Positions 6,939 to 13,944 of a stretch of DNA of 20,000 nucleotides are shown here, one piece after another (the stretch's first letter is position 1; the number at the start of each line of letters is the position of its first letter). The position numbers and the translations under genes were made by a program. Source of the stretch: Symbiodinium natans (lineage: Eukaryota > Sar > Dinophyceae > Suessiales > Symbiodiniaceae). The stretch covers positions 1 to 20,000 of the forward strand of contig CAJNDS010002145.1 of assembly GCA_905221605.1 (NCBI GenBank), read 5' to 3'. Under the pieces are notes generated by a model that saw only the letters and a list, made by a program, of their open reading frames with translations, ran no database searches and was not told where the DNA came from.

Positions 6939-7316
6939 AAACACTACGCCCAAAGACCTCTAATCTCTACAAAGCATCTTATGGGCCGCCCCTAGAAGCC
7001 TTAACCCTGCAAGGCCCCTGTACCCGAGAGCCTTTAAAGCCCCAACTTGCGCACAAACAAATCACTTGAACAGGAAACGCCTAGGATTGATTGGGTTTGG
7101 GGGTCCCGGGCTTGGGTTAAGGGGTTACGGCTTAGGGCCCTAGACACCCAACTCAGCAACAAAAGACCTAATCTCAGAACAAACCAAAACACAAATGGCC
7201 ACTAGAAACAACACTCCACATTCGAATCGCCCAAAACCGATAGCCCCAAGCAGAGGCCGCCATTTTCTTCCGGCCCTAACCCCCCCCCAATACAAGGGCC
7301 ATCCTTGAGCGAACCT
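6939..7316. other. Unique spacer, no gene seen
   Basis: Mixed DNA that is rich in A and C on the + strand from about 7141 to 7320. No coding or RNA signal was recognised. Confidence 0.5.
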
Positions 7317-7353
7317 GAACCCTAAACCCTAAACCCTAAACCCTAAACCCTAA
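7317..7353 (-). repeat. Short CCCTAAA array
   Basis: Five units, the last CCCTAAG. Confidence 0.95.
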
Positions 7354-7447
7354 GCCCCAACCAGCCAAGGCGGCTCTTCCAGCTTTCGAGACGCACTATC
7401 AGTTGGTCTCCTATCCTCGGCAGTCTCCGTTTAAGGGCCGAAGGGTT

Positions 7448-7526
7448 GATTAGGGTTTAGGGTTTAGGGTTTAGGGTTTAGGGTTTAGGGTTTAGGGTTT
7501 AGGGTTTAGGGTTTAGGGTTTAGGGG
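7448..7526 (+). repeat. Telomere-type array (TTTAGGG)n
   Basis: About eleven near-perfect units preceded by GATTAGGG. Confidence 0.97.
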
Positions 7527-7599
7527 TTTCGGGCTCTTGCGGTTTGTGTTGGGGAGGGGAGTTTGGGCTTTGTGAAGGGGCTTGGGGTTTGGGATGAGG

Positions 7600-7650
7600 G
7601 GTTTAGGGTTTAGGGTTTAGGGTTTAGGGTTTAGGGTTTAGGGTTTAGGG
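7600..7650 (+). repeat. Telomere-type array (TTTAGGG)7
   Basis: Seven units, 74 bp after the previous block and in the same orientation. The DNA between them is G-rich and partly repeat-derived. Confidence 0.97.
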
Positions 7651-7732
7651 CAAGAGTTCGGGGGCAGGGGTTTTTGCGGTTCCGTGAGGATTGACAGGAT
7701 TTGGGGGGTCCAGTGTTTGGAAACTGTAAATG

Positions 7733-7760
7733 CTAAACCCTGAACCCTAAAACCTAAACT
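7733..7760 (-). repeat. Short decayed CCCTAAA block
   Basis: CTAAACCCTGAACCCTAAAA followed by CCTAAAC, in inverted orientation. Confidence 0.85.
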
Positions 7761-7830
7761 TTTCTTTAAACTTTGCTTGCCGCGGCGCACCCTGACCACC
7801 AACGTCCCAAGCCCGGTATCCCCCGCAAGA

Positions 7831-8017
7831 CTTAGGGTTTAGGGTTTGGGGATTTCGGGCTTAGGGCTGCAGGATTTCGGGATTTAGGGGTTTCCAGGAA
7901 ATTTAAACCCCAAACCCTAAACCCTAAACCCTAAACCCTAAACCCGAAACCCTAAACCCTAAACCCTAAACCCTAAACCCTAAACCCATAGGGATTCAGG
8001 GTTTAGGGCTTAAGGGA
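7831..8017. repeat. Triple strand-switch: G-rich, C-rich, G-rich
   Basis: Degenerate G-rich units (7831-7898) are followed after about 5 bp by about twelve CCCTAAA units (7904-7987, one of them CCCGAAA), then by a short G-rich stretch (about 7990-8017). The inverted blocks could form a long imperfect hairpin. Confidence 0.93.
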
Positions 8018-8120
8018 ATTTTTAGGATTTTTTATGTTCAGGGGAGTGCTTGTGCTGCTGCCAGAGTGTCGGAAAGTAGCCGTGCGCGAACCTGAGAGGT
8101 GGCAAACCGAATCACCCTGC

Positions 8121-8275
8121 GGGTAGGGTTTAGGGTTTAGGGTTTAGGGTTTAGGGTTTAGGGTTTAGGGTTTAGGGTTTAGGGTTTAGGGTTTAGGGTT
8201 TAGGGTTTGGGGTTTGGGGTTTGGGGTTTGGGGTTTGGGGTTTGGGGTTTAGGGTTTCGGGTTTCGGGTTTCGGG
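8121..8275 (+). repeat. Telomere-type array with in-phase TTTGGGG and TTTCGGG blocks
   Basis: About eleven TTTAGGG units, then exactly six TTTGGGG (8206-8247), one TTTAGGG, and three TTTCGGG (8255-8275), all in register. Because TTTGGGG and TTTCGGG remove the TAG stop, the frame opens here and produces the artefact peptide GFGVWGLGFGV. Confidence 0.97.
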
Positions 8276-8395
8276 TACTCGAGAAGGAACCTACCCCTCG
8301 CCCAAGAAAGGGAAGAAGGGCCTCGTGGTCCTAGTACGTACAGGAGAGATTGGCGGGCTGAGTTAGGAGCCCAGCGCCCGCAACCCTGGCCCTCC
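8276..8395. other. Unique spacer between inverted blocks
   Basis: About 120 bp of unique DNA flanked by G-rich block on the left and C-rich block on the right. No gene was seen. Confidence 0.5.
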
Positions 8396-8472
8396 CAAAC
8401 CCGAAACCCAAACCCTAAACCCGAAACCCTAAACCCGAAACCCCAAACCCTAAACCCTGAACCCTAAACCCT
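8396..8472 (-). repeat. Mixed CCCTAAA/CCCGAAA block
   Basis: About eleven units alternating CCCTAAA, CCCGAAA and CCCCAAA. The same TTTCGGG-type variants occur in the facing block that ends at 8275, so the two may share an origin. Confidence 0.95.
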
Positions 8473-8544
8473 CAGCCTGGGCCTCGGATCCTTGCTCGGC
8501 GCCGTAGCTCCAAGCCCGCGGTACCCTAGACCCTACACCGCTTA

Positions 8545-8597
8545 CGGGGGTGGGGGGGGGGCTTTGGGGGGGCCTAGGGTTTAGGGTTTAGGGTTTG
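8545..8597 (+). repeat. G-run tract followed by (TTTAGGG)3
   Basis: G5, G10 and G7 runs (about 8546-8573), then three TTTAGGG units up to 8597. Confidence 0.9.
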
Positions 8598-8825
8598 ACA
8601 ACAAGCCCTGAACCCAAAACCCTGATAGGCAGGAGCTGCTTCGATGCTTGCAGCTTGTCAAGTCTTGATAGGGACACAAAGCCCTAGAGACACCACCCCT
8701 CCTTGGGTGTGTGAAGCACAGGTGTGCCTTCTGTGCTCCACGTACTCTGCACGGAGCCTGCTGGATCTTTGCAGCGCGTGCCCTCCCTGGAAGCTTCAGC
8801 ACTGAGCGGCCGCCAGGTTTTTGAA
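8598..8825. other. Unique spacer, no gene supported
   Basis: An 85-codon minus-strand frame (8581-8838) spans it. Both its ends are repeat-derived and the middle shows no domain I know, so I do not call it. Confidence 0.5.
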
Positions 8826-9030
8826 CCTTAAACCCCAAACCAAAAAACCCTAAACCCTGACCCTAAAACCCTAAAACCTGACCCTGAAACCCTCCCTCAA
8901 ACCCTCGAACCCTCAAACCCTCAAACCCTCCAACCCTCCAACCCTCCAACCCTCAAACCCTCAAACCCTCCAACCCTCCAACACTCAAACCCTCAAACCC
9001 TCCAACCCTCAAACCCTCAAACCCTAAACC
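8826..9030 (-). repeat. 8-bp variant array, CCCTCAAA/CCCTCCAA
   Basis: After a degenerate CCCTAAA/CCCTAAAA lead, about seventeen 8-mers run from roughly 8891 to 9025. CCCTCAAA alternates with CCCTCCAA in clusters. It is a second, less pure occurrence of the GAGGGTTT unit found at 2225-2320. Confidence 0.94.
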
Positions 9031-9138
9031 CTTCTGGGATCTACATGGTTCGGGGCATGGGCGGTAGAGCTTTGATGCATTCGAGCTGCTTAGCAACCTC
9101 TGCCCCAGGCACCTATAAAACCCTATGAGCCCTCCTTC

Positions 9139-9224
9139 GGGTTTAGGGTTTAGGGTTTAGGGTTTAGGGTTTAGGGTTTAGGGTTTAGGGTTTAGGGTTT
9201 AGGGTTTAGGGTTCAGGGGTTTAG
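9139..9224 (+). repeat. Telomere-type array (TTTAGGG)n
   Basis: About eleven perfect units, ending TTCAGGGG. Confidence 0.97.
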
Positions 9225-9409
9225 ACATCCTAAACTTTCAGGGCTTGTGGCTTTAAGGGTTTCGGGCTTAAGGGCTTGGGGGTTGTCGGGCCTCAGCCTT
9301 TTAAGGCTGAACCCTAAACCCTTAATGCGTACACCCGCAAACACTTAACCTAGAAACTCTCCCTGGACCCTGAAAGAACCAAGAAAAATAAAGACCTAAA
9401 CCAACACAA
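9225..9409. other. Unique spacer, small CCCTAAA trace
   Basis: Contains AACCCTAAACCCTTAA near 9310. From about 9340 the + strand becomes A-rich. No gene was recognised. Confidence 0.5.
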
Positions 9410-9443
9410 CCTGAATTGAAAGCAACCCTGAATTGAAAGCAAC
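9410..9443. repeat. 17-bp perfect tandem duplication
   Basis: CCTGAATTGAAAGCAAC occurs at 9410-9426 and again immediately at 9427-9443. Confidence 0.95.
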
Positions 9444-9470
9444 ATTGCCTCCTTCACACCAGCAGGGAGC

Positions 9471-9473
<3 letters not shown>

Positions 9474-9505
<32 letters not shown>
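9474..9505 (+). repeat. A32 homopolymer
   Basis: Thirty-two uninterrupted A. A retroposed poly(A) tail is one explanation, but I see no AATAAA in the usual window upstream and no coding sequence ahead of it. Slippage expansion is the alternative. Confidence 0.95.
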
Positions 9506-9506
<1 letters not shown>

Positions 9507-9512
9507 AGACGC

Positions 9513-9631
9513 TAACCCCTAAACCCTAAACCCTAAACCCTAACCCCTAAACCCTAAACCCTCAACCCTCAACCCTAAACCCTAAACCCGAAACCCTGAA
9601 CCCTAAACCCTAAACCCTAACCCCTAACCCT
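9513..9631 (-). repeat. CCCTAAA array with CCCCTAA and CCCTCAA variants
   Basis: About sixteen units, some of them CCCTAACC, CCCTCAA, CCCGAAA and CCCTGAA. It is bracketed by the A32 tract on the left and an A9 run near 9639 on the right. Confidence 0.95.
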
Positions 9632-9742
9632 CCCCTCAAAAAAAAACCTGGAAGATCCTTGGCTTCCCGCCAGGCCCGCATCTTATCCGACCGGAAGGGC
9701 CCGAACTCGGCACCACTTCTATCGAGGTAGAACCTGGGAGGC

Positions 9743-9807
9743 TGGGGTTTAGGGTTTAGGGTTTAGGGTTTAGGGTTTAGGGTTTAGGGTTTAGGGTTTA
9801 GGGTTTG
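9743..9807 (+). repeat. Telomere-type array (TTTAGGG)9
   Basis: Nine near-perfect units. Confidence 0.97.
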
Positions 9808-9990
9808 GCTGGTCCGCCGACCCTGGCGGCGTGTTGGATGGGAAAAGGAGGTGAAACCTCCCCAAAAACGCGGGGGGGGGGTCGGTGCACAATTTTTTCG
9901 TGGAGGACCGCGCCACCCGCACAGCGTAAACAGGGGGTTCAGCACGGGGGGGTAGGGGCGCCCTCAGCAAAATCAGCGTTTCCCGCCTCC

Positions 9991-9991
<1 letters not shown>
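9808..9991. other. Unique spacer with G9 run
   Basis: GC-rich DNA before the poly-C tract. Frames of 244 codons (+) and 179 codons (-) run across this and the tract, but only because poly-C lacks stops. Confidence 0.55.
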
Positions 9992-10072
<81 letters not shown>

Positions 10073-10085
10073 ACACCCCCCCCCC

Positions 10086-10164
<79 letters not shown>

Positions 10165-10168
10165 CCCC

Positions 10169-10223
<55 letters not shown>

Positions 10224-10228
10224 ACCCA
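9992..10228. repeat. Extreme poly-C tract of about 230 bp
   Basis: Three nearly pure C runs, 9992-10072 (81), 10087-10162 (76) and 10170-10223 (54), are separated only by short A-containing interruptions. It encodes polyproline or polyglycine in every frame and should not be annotated as protein. The tract can form i-motif on this strand and G-quadruplex on the other. Exact length is doubtful because such runs are hard to sequence. Confidence 0.93.
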
Positions 10229-10446
10229 CCTGTCTTTTTGGCTTGAGCTTGTCCTGGTGCTACCCCCTACCCCCCCCAAACGATTCACAGAACTCTGCCG
10301 GGGATGATCTTCCATGCGAGCGGGTCTCAACTATGCTCCAGCGGGGTCGGCGGCTTGAGCCGGAGGCTCTTAAATTCTTCGTCGTGAATGAGGGAATGAG
10401 GGCCCTATACGGTCCCATTAAGGGTATCTTTAGAGAATGTTTAGGG
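10229..10446. other. Unique spacer, no gene seen
   Basis: The frame after the poly-C tract continues open to 10539, but its end is repeat-derived and no domain is visible. Confidence 0.5.
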
Positions 10447-10562
10447 GCTTTCGGGGTTTCGGGTTTTAGGGGTTTAGGGTCTTCGGGTTTTAGGGGGTTG
10501 GGGCTTCAGGGTTTTTGGGATTTAGCAGTTGGGGGCTGAAGGGGGGTTAGGGAGGGGTTAGG
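10447..10562 (+). repeat. Decayed TTTAGGG-type block
   Basis: GGGTTTCGGGTTTTAGGGG, TTTAGGGTCTTCGGG and similar words; old or heavily mutated. Confidence 0.8.
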
Positions 10563-10755
10563 GTCAGAAGATGGAGATTAAGAGGTAGACGTTCATGATG
10601 TCAGCAGGCGATGCTCCAAGATCCTTTACCTCGCTAGGGTTCTGGTTCGATCCATATCCTAATATTTGCTACCCCCAGCCAAAAAATGAACTGAAAGATA
10701 AGGTGTAATTCGACTATACTCCTGCAACATTATCTAGTATTTGCATAAGAACTCC
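10563..10755. other. Unique spacer, no gene seen
   Basis: Fairly AT-balanced DNA. A GGTTCGATCC word near 10644 resembles a tRNA B box but no tRNA folds around it. Confidence 0.55.
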
Positions 10756-10819
10756 CCCTAAACCCTAAACCCTAAACCCTAAACCCTAAACCCTAAACCC
10801 TAAACCCTAAACCCTAAAA
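10756..10819 (-). repeat. CCCTAAA array
   Basis: Nine near-perfect units, ending CCCTAAAAC. Confidence 0.97.
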
Positions 10820-10924
10820 CAAACCTCTTACAAAGGCAACCAGGGGGGGGTCATTGTCTTGCATCCTTTGAAACCCTTCAGCAAAACGTAGTTATGGAGC
10901 CCCTTCAAGTTCAGTTTGATCTCC

Positions 10925-11001
10925 ACTGCTAGCTAAACAAGGGTTTAGGGATTAGGGTTTAGGGTTTAGGGCTTAGGGTTTAACTGCTAGCCAAACAAGG
11001 G
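10925..11001 (+). repeat. Telomeric block flanked by 19-bp direct repeats
   Basis: ACTGCTAGCTAAACAAGGG at 10925-10943 and ACTGCTAGCCAAACAAGGG at 10983-11001 differ at one base. Between them lie about five TTTAGGG-type units (GATTAGGG and GCTTAGGG among them). The layout looks like insertion with a target-site duplication, or repair of a staggered break with telomeric DNA added. Confidence 0.92.
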
Positions 11002-11482
11002 GTCTCGGGCTTACTGGGCACGGAAAGCCGGAAACTTGAACCCCCACCCCCTCCCAACCACGCTCCAATCCTAGCAGCCCCACAAGCCCCAAAGGCCATG
11101 AACCACCATGACCCTCAACCCCGTTTCGCCCAAGAGGGGACGCGTCGGAGTCGCTCCCTCCAAGGGAACCTCCAATATTGTCCCAAACGCTGTAATTTCC
11201 ACCACCACCAGGAGGTCGCAAAGGTCGATTTGGAAGGCGGAACGGCGGCACCACCGGAGGCGGTGGTGGAGGCATCGAAGCAATGGACGACGTAGGAGAC
11301 GGCGGCTCTGCCGGGCGCTGGTCTCCCAGTGCCGTGCTTCCCGGTGTAGATGGAGCAATCACAATATCGTACTCCAGATACGTCCGTGGGCTTGGAGCGG
11401 CCCAACTCCTAACGCTCAAGAAGCCTCGACTCAACCCCGACCACCCAAAGAAGTCCCTAGACCCTAAACCCCTAAGCCCCAA
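10973..11482 (-). CDS. Proline/glycine-rich coding-like segment, unknown (possible gene fragment)
   Basis: I do not recognise a family. This minus-strand frame is 169 codons. The first dozen and last dozen residues are telomere-repeat translation, so neither boundary is trustworthy. The middle (about residues 30-125) looks more like real low-complexity protein: a mixed TYLEYDIVIAPSTPGSTA stretch at 34-51, a PPPPPP run at 71-76 followed by VVPPFRLPNRPLRPP, then GGGG at 92-95 and a serine/aspartate-rich stretch (GGSDSDAS). That layout would suit a disordered region. Several other frames on both strands are also open here, as expected for GC-rich DNA poor in stops, so chance is a serious alternative. 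If real, it is an exon or captured fragment whose ends were lost into the flanking repeat. Confidence 0.2.
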   Translation of the reverse strand: MGLRGLGSRDFFGWSGLSRGFLSVRSWAAPSPRTYLEYDIVIAPSTPGSTALGDQRPAEPPSPTSSIASMPPPPPPVVPPFRLPNRPLRPPGGGGNYSVWDNIGGSLGGSDSDASPLGRNGVEGHGGSWPLGLVGLLGLERGWEGVGVQVSGFPCPVSPRPLVWLAVKP

Positions 11483-11597
11483 AACCCCGAAACCCTAAAC
11501 TGCCAAACCCCCCTAAACCCCCGAAACCCGTAAACTCTAAACCCCAAGCCCTGAACCCCAAACCCGAAACCCTAAACCTTAAACCCCAAACCCGAAA
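11461..11597 (-). repeat. Degenerate CCCTAAA/CCCGAAA block with 28-bp period
   Basis: CCCCAAACCCGAAACCCTAA starts at 11556 and again at 11584, four units of seven apart. The earlier part is an irregular mix of CCCTAAA, CCCGAAA and CCCCAAG. Confidence 0.88.
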
Positions 11598-11737
11598 CCC
11601 TAAATCCCAAAATCCTAAACCCTAAGCCCCCAAAACCCGAAACCCTAAATCCCGAAATCCTAAACCCTAAACCCCCAAAACCCTAAACCCTAAATCCCAA
11701 AATCCTAAACCCTAAACCCTAAACCCTAAACCCTAAA
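11598..11737 (-). repeat. 45-bp higher-order telomeric repeat
   Basis: Units begin with CCCTAAATCCC at 11598, 11643 and 11688. Units one and two match at 42 of 45 bases. Unit three matches for about 28 bases and then becomes plain CCCTAAA. The 45-bp unit includes 8-bp and variant subunits (TCCCAAAA, CCCCCAAAA), so it is a true higher-order repeat. Confidence 0.93.
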
Positions 11738-11822
11738 CTCTCACCACAAGAAATCCCCGAGCCGGAGGACCATTCCAGCGCTTCGGGGTCCATGGTGCCG
11801 ACCCACCTGGGTGGTTTCTTTT
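11738..11822. other. Unique spacer, no gene seen
   Basis: Mixed GC-rich DNA between facing C-rich and G-rich blocks. Confidence 0.5.
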
Positions 11823-11985
11823 GTTTAGGGTTTAGGGTTTAGGGTTTAGGGTTTAGGGTTTAGGGTTTAGGGTTTAGGGTTTAGGGTTTAGGGTTTTAGG
11901 GTTTTAGGGTTTTAGGGGGTTGGGGTTTAGGGTTTTAGGGTTTTAGGGTTTTAGGGTTTTAGGGTTTTAGGGTGTTAGGGGTTTA
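11823..11985 (+). repeat. Array shifting from TTTAGGG to TTTTAGGG
   Basis: About ten TTTAGGG units (to about 11893), then about ten TTTTAGGG 8-mers with one GGGGTTGGGG break. Confidence 0.96.
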
Positions 11986-12175
11986 GAGTTTCCCACTTTT
12001 TGTTTTCTTGCTTTCAGGGTTTTGTTGGGGTTTTAGGGTTAGGGGTTTTGGGGTTTTAGGGTTTTGGGGGTGTTGGGGTTTTGGGGTTTTGGGATTTTAA
12101 GGCTTGGAGGTCTGGGGATTTTCCACCTTAGGATCTTAGCATTGTAGGGTTACTTCGAATGTTTAGGGTTCTATA
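11986..12175 (+). repeat. Decayed TTTTAGGG/TTTTGGGG tail
   Basis: GGGTTTTGTTGGGGTTTT, GGGGTTTTGGGG and similar words continue the array to about 12095, with isolated TTTAGGG words beyond. Confidence 0.8.
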
Positions 12176-12265
12176 GACATGCAAACATACCGGGCTCCCT
12201 ACATACAAACGCACATACAGACCACACAGATACAGAAGATGCAGAAAGAGAGAGAGAGAGAGAGA
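12176..12265. repeat. CA/CATA-rich DNA and (GA)n microsatellite
   Basis: Degenerate ACATAC/ACACAG words (12180-12235) precede a GA run at about 12247-12265. Confidence 0.85.
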
Positions 12266-12408
12266 TTGATGTTTCTGCCTTTTGTTGTCATAAGCTCAAA
12301 ACCAAAATCTCTGAGCATACTGCCCAATCATAAGTACACAGAATGCATGACCAGAAAGCCTAGAACCAACAACCCAACAGGAAAGCCGTGCCATGCTTCC
12401 CACAATAT
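12266..12408. other. Unique spacer, no gene seen
   Basis: Mixed DNA. The open frame across it starts in simple repeat and stops in the next telomeric block. Confidence 0.5.
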
Positions 12409-12524
12409 TGGGTTTAGGGTTTGGGGTTTGGGGTTTGGGGTTTAGGGTTTAGGGTTTAGGGTTTTGGGTTTAGGGTTTAGGGTTTGGGGTTTAGGGTTTA
12501 GGGTTTAGGGTTTAGGGTTTAGGG
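12409..12524 (+). repeat. Mixed TTTAGGG/TTTGGGG array
   Basis: One TTTAGGG, then three TTTGGGG in register, TTTAGGG units, a TTTTGGG unit and a final run of TTTAGGG. Confidence 0.96.
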
Positions 12525-12637
12525 CAAAATCTTTACTACTACTCTGGCCATACACAGGGTTGACACAAGAGCTCAGCATCCGTCCAAGCCACGACAAGTT
12601 GGGCGGGGCCGTGCCTTGGCCCGGGCGCTCATGATTG
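12525..12637. other. Unique spacer, no gene seen
   Basis: Mixed DNA between two same-orientation blocks; no coding or RNA signal. Confidence 0.5.
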
Positions 12638-12714
12638 GTTTAGGGTTTAGGGTTTAGGGTTTAGGGTTTAGGGTTTAGGGTTTAGGGTTTAGGGTTTAGG
12701 GTTTAGGGTTTAGG
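12638..12714 (+). repeat. Telomere-type array (TTTAGGG)11
   Basis: Eleven perfect units. Confidence 0.97.
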
Positions 12715-12848
12715 GGATTGTAGGGATGACTCCAGGGTGCAAGAGTTTAGGGGTCTCGGGTTACGTATTTTGACCCCCACCCCCCCCCTGCTTGTGCCCG
12801 GGGGTTCGAGGGCTTCGGAGCTTTGGGATAAGGGAGGTTCCCAAAATG

Positions 12849-12899
12849 AGGGTCCCCTGTTAGGCTCCCGATATCATGCGGAGCCTTAGAGGGGACCCT
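12849..12899. repeat. Strong 20-bp stem-loop
   Basis: AGGGTCCCCTGTTAGGCTCC at 12849-12868 pairs with 12880-12899 at 18 of 20 positions; the two mismatches are at stem positions 11 and 13. The loop is the 11-nt CGATATCATGC. This is unusual in a spacer and could be a structured RNA, a short foldback element or the remains of an inverted duplication. Confidence 0.9.
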
Positions 12900-13015
12900 G
12901 AAAAGAAGGGCCCCCGAATGGAGACGTTGGTCCGCGTGAAGAGAGCTTCTAATCCCTACACTCCCCCCCCAGGCATGGTAGTAGGCTACAGGGTTCTGAG
13001 CGTTTGCGTACCTTT
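12900..13015. other. Unique spacer with C8 run
   Basis: Mixed DNA with a short C run near 12963. No gene was recognised. Confidence 0.5.
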
Positions 13016-13068
13016 CAGGGTTTAGGGTTTAGGGTTTAGGGTTTAGGGTTTAGGGTTTAGGGTTTAGT
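13016..13068 (+). repeat. Telomere-type array (TTTAGGG)7
   Basis: Seven near-perfect units, ending TTTAGTGGG. Confidence 0.97.
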
Positions 13069-13256
13069 GGGCTCCCATGTGCTCGCGCTATAGGCCTGTC
13101 ACCAGGCAAACTCGGGTGAAATGAAAACTAAACCCTCGCTGCGTCTCACCAACCACCCAGGGTCCCGCCAATTCTTGAATCCTCTCAACGTCGCAGCCGA
13201 AAATCCGACGCTTGCCCCTGCCATACTCGACCAAACCATAACCAACACCCTTTGCC
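13069..13256. other. Unique spacer, no gene seen
   Basis: Mixed DNA without a useful open frame. Confidence 0.5.
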
Positions 13257-13348
13257 AAACCCTAAACCCCTAAACCCTGAACCCTGAACCCTAAACCCTA
13301 AACCCTAAACCCTAAGCCCTAAACCCTAAACCCTAAACCCTAAACCCT
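13257..13348 (-). repeat. CCCTAAA array
   Basis: About thirteen units with CCCTGAA and CCCTAAG variants in the middle. Confidence 0.96.
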
Positions 13349-13464
13349 TCCAACTCCCGGGAGCCCGGCCCCTCGCATTCGGCGCTAGGCCGGTGCCCCT
13401 TCGGCCGGTTCGTCTTTTCCCTTCCCTCTGAATCTGAAGTTCGGCCGGCAAGCAGGGAACTGTT
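13349..13464. other. GC-rich spacer with repeated TTCGGCCGG
   Basis: TTCGGCCGG occurs near 13398 and 13440, and GGCCGG words could pair locally. No gene was seen. Confidence 0.5.
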
Positions 13465-13552
13465 ACCCTAAACCCTAAACCCTAAACCCTAAACCCTAAA
13501 CCCTAAACCCTAAACCCTAAACCCTAAACCCTAAACCCTAAACCCTAAACCC
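13465..13552 (-). repeat. CCCTAAA array
   Basis: About twelve perfect units. Confidence 0.97.
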
Positions 13553-13631
13553 TTTTTGTATTCTGCACCTAGCCCATGTAGACGCGCCCAAGAAGGCAAC
13601 AACTCGTTCCCCGACAAAAAAAAAACCTTCA

Positions 13632-13791
13632 TACTACCCCCCCTAGGTTCCCCCCTTAAAGTACCTTAATTAGGCTTAATTATCCCTAAATCACCTTAAT
13701 TAGGCTCAATTATCCTAAATAGCCTTAATTATTGCGGGGAAACCCGGGGGGGGGGGGGGGGGGGGGTGGGTCGTATAGAGGGGGGGTAGTA
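13632..13791. mobile_element. MITE-like element, copy 1
   Basis: TACTACCCCCCC (13632-13643) and GGGGGGGTAGTA (13780-13791) are perfect 12-bp terminal inverted repeats, giving a 160-bp element too short to code. The core has about three 30-bp subrepeats around ACCTTAATTAGG (starts near 13663, 13693 and 13722) and a G21 run (13746-13766). The core and ends recur at 19428-19543. Size, inverted termini and AT-rich non-coding core suit a miniature inverted-repeat transposable element; the family is unknown and no target duplication is certain. Confidence 0.72.
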
Positions 13792-13803
13792 GGGGAACCC
13801 ATA

Positions 13804-13829
13804 AACCCCTAACCCTAAACCCAAAACCC

Positions 13830-13870
<41 letters not shown>
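13804..13870 (-). repeat. CCCTAAA units, then C28 and A10 runs
   Basis: Three or four degenerate CCCTAAA units run into C28 (13833-13860) and A10 (13861-13870). Confidence 0.9.
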
Positions 13871-13944
13871 GTGATATTGGGTGGTAGTGGGGTGTTTGTC
13901 CCCTGCAGTCCGGAAGCCTAAGCCTGGATGAAGCTGAGCCTGGT

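Noticed and set aside
8207-8467. 86-residue frame starting GFGVWGLGFGVWGLG
   Set aside because: The start is TTTGGGG repeat and the end is CCCTAAA/CCCGAAA repeat. Only the middle 40 residues come from spacer.
10233-10250. Possible dinoflagellate spliced-leader relic (TTTTGGCTTGAG)
   Set aside because: Only 10 of 12 bases match the 3' end of the known leader and nothing matches upstream. I found no relic leader elsewhere.
9805-10539. 244-residue plus frame and 179-residue minus frame across the poly-C tract
   Set aside because: They are open only because poly-C/poly-G lacks stop codons. The remainder is repeat-derived or featureless.
10640-10665. tRNA-like B box GGTTCGATCC
   Set aside because: The neighbouring bases do not form a T stem, and no acceptor or anticodon arm can be built upstream.
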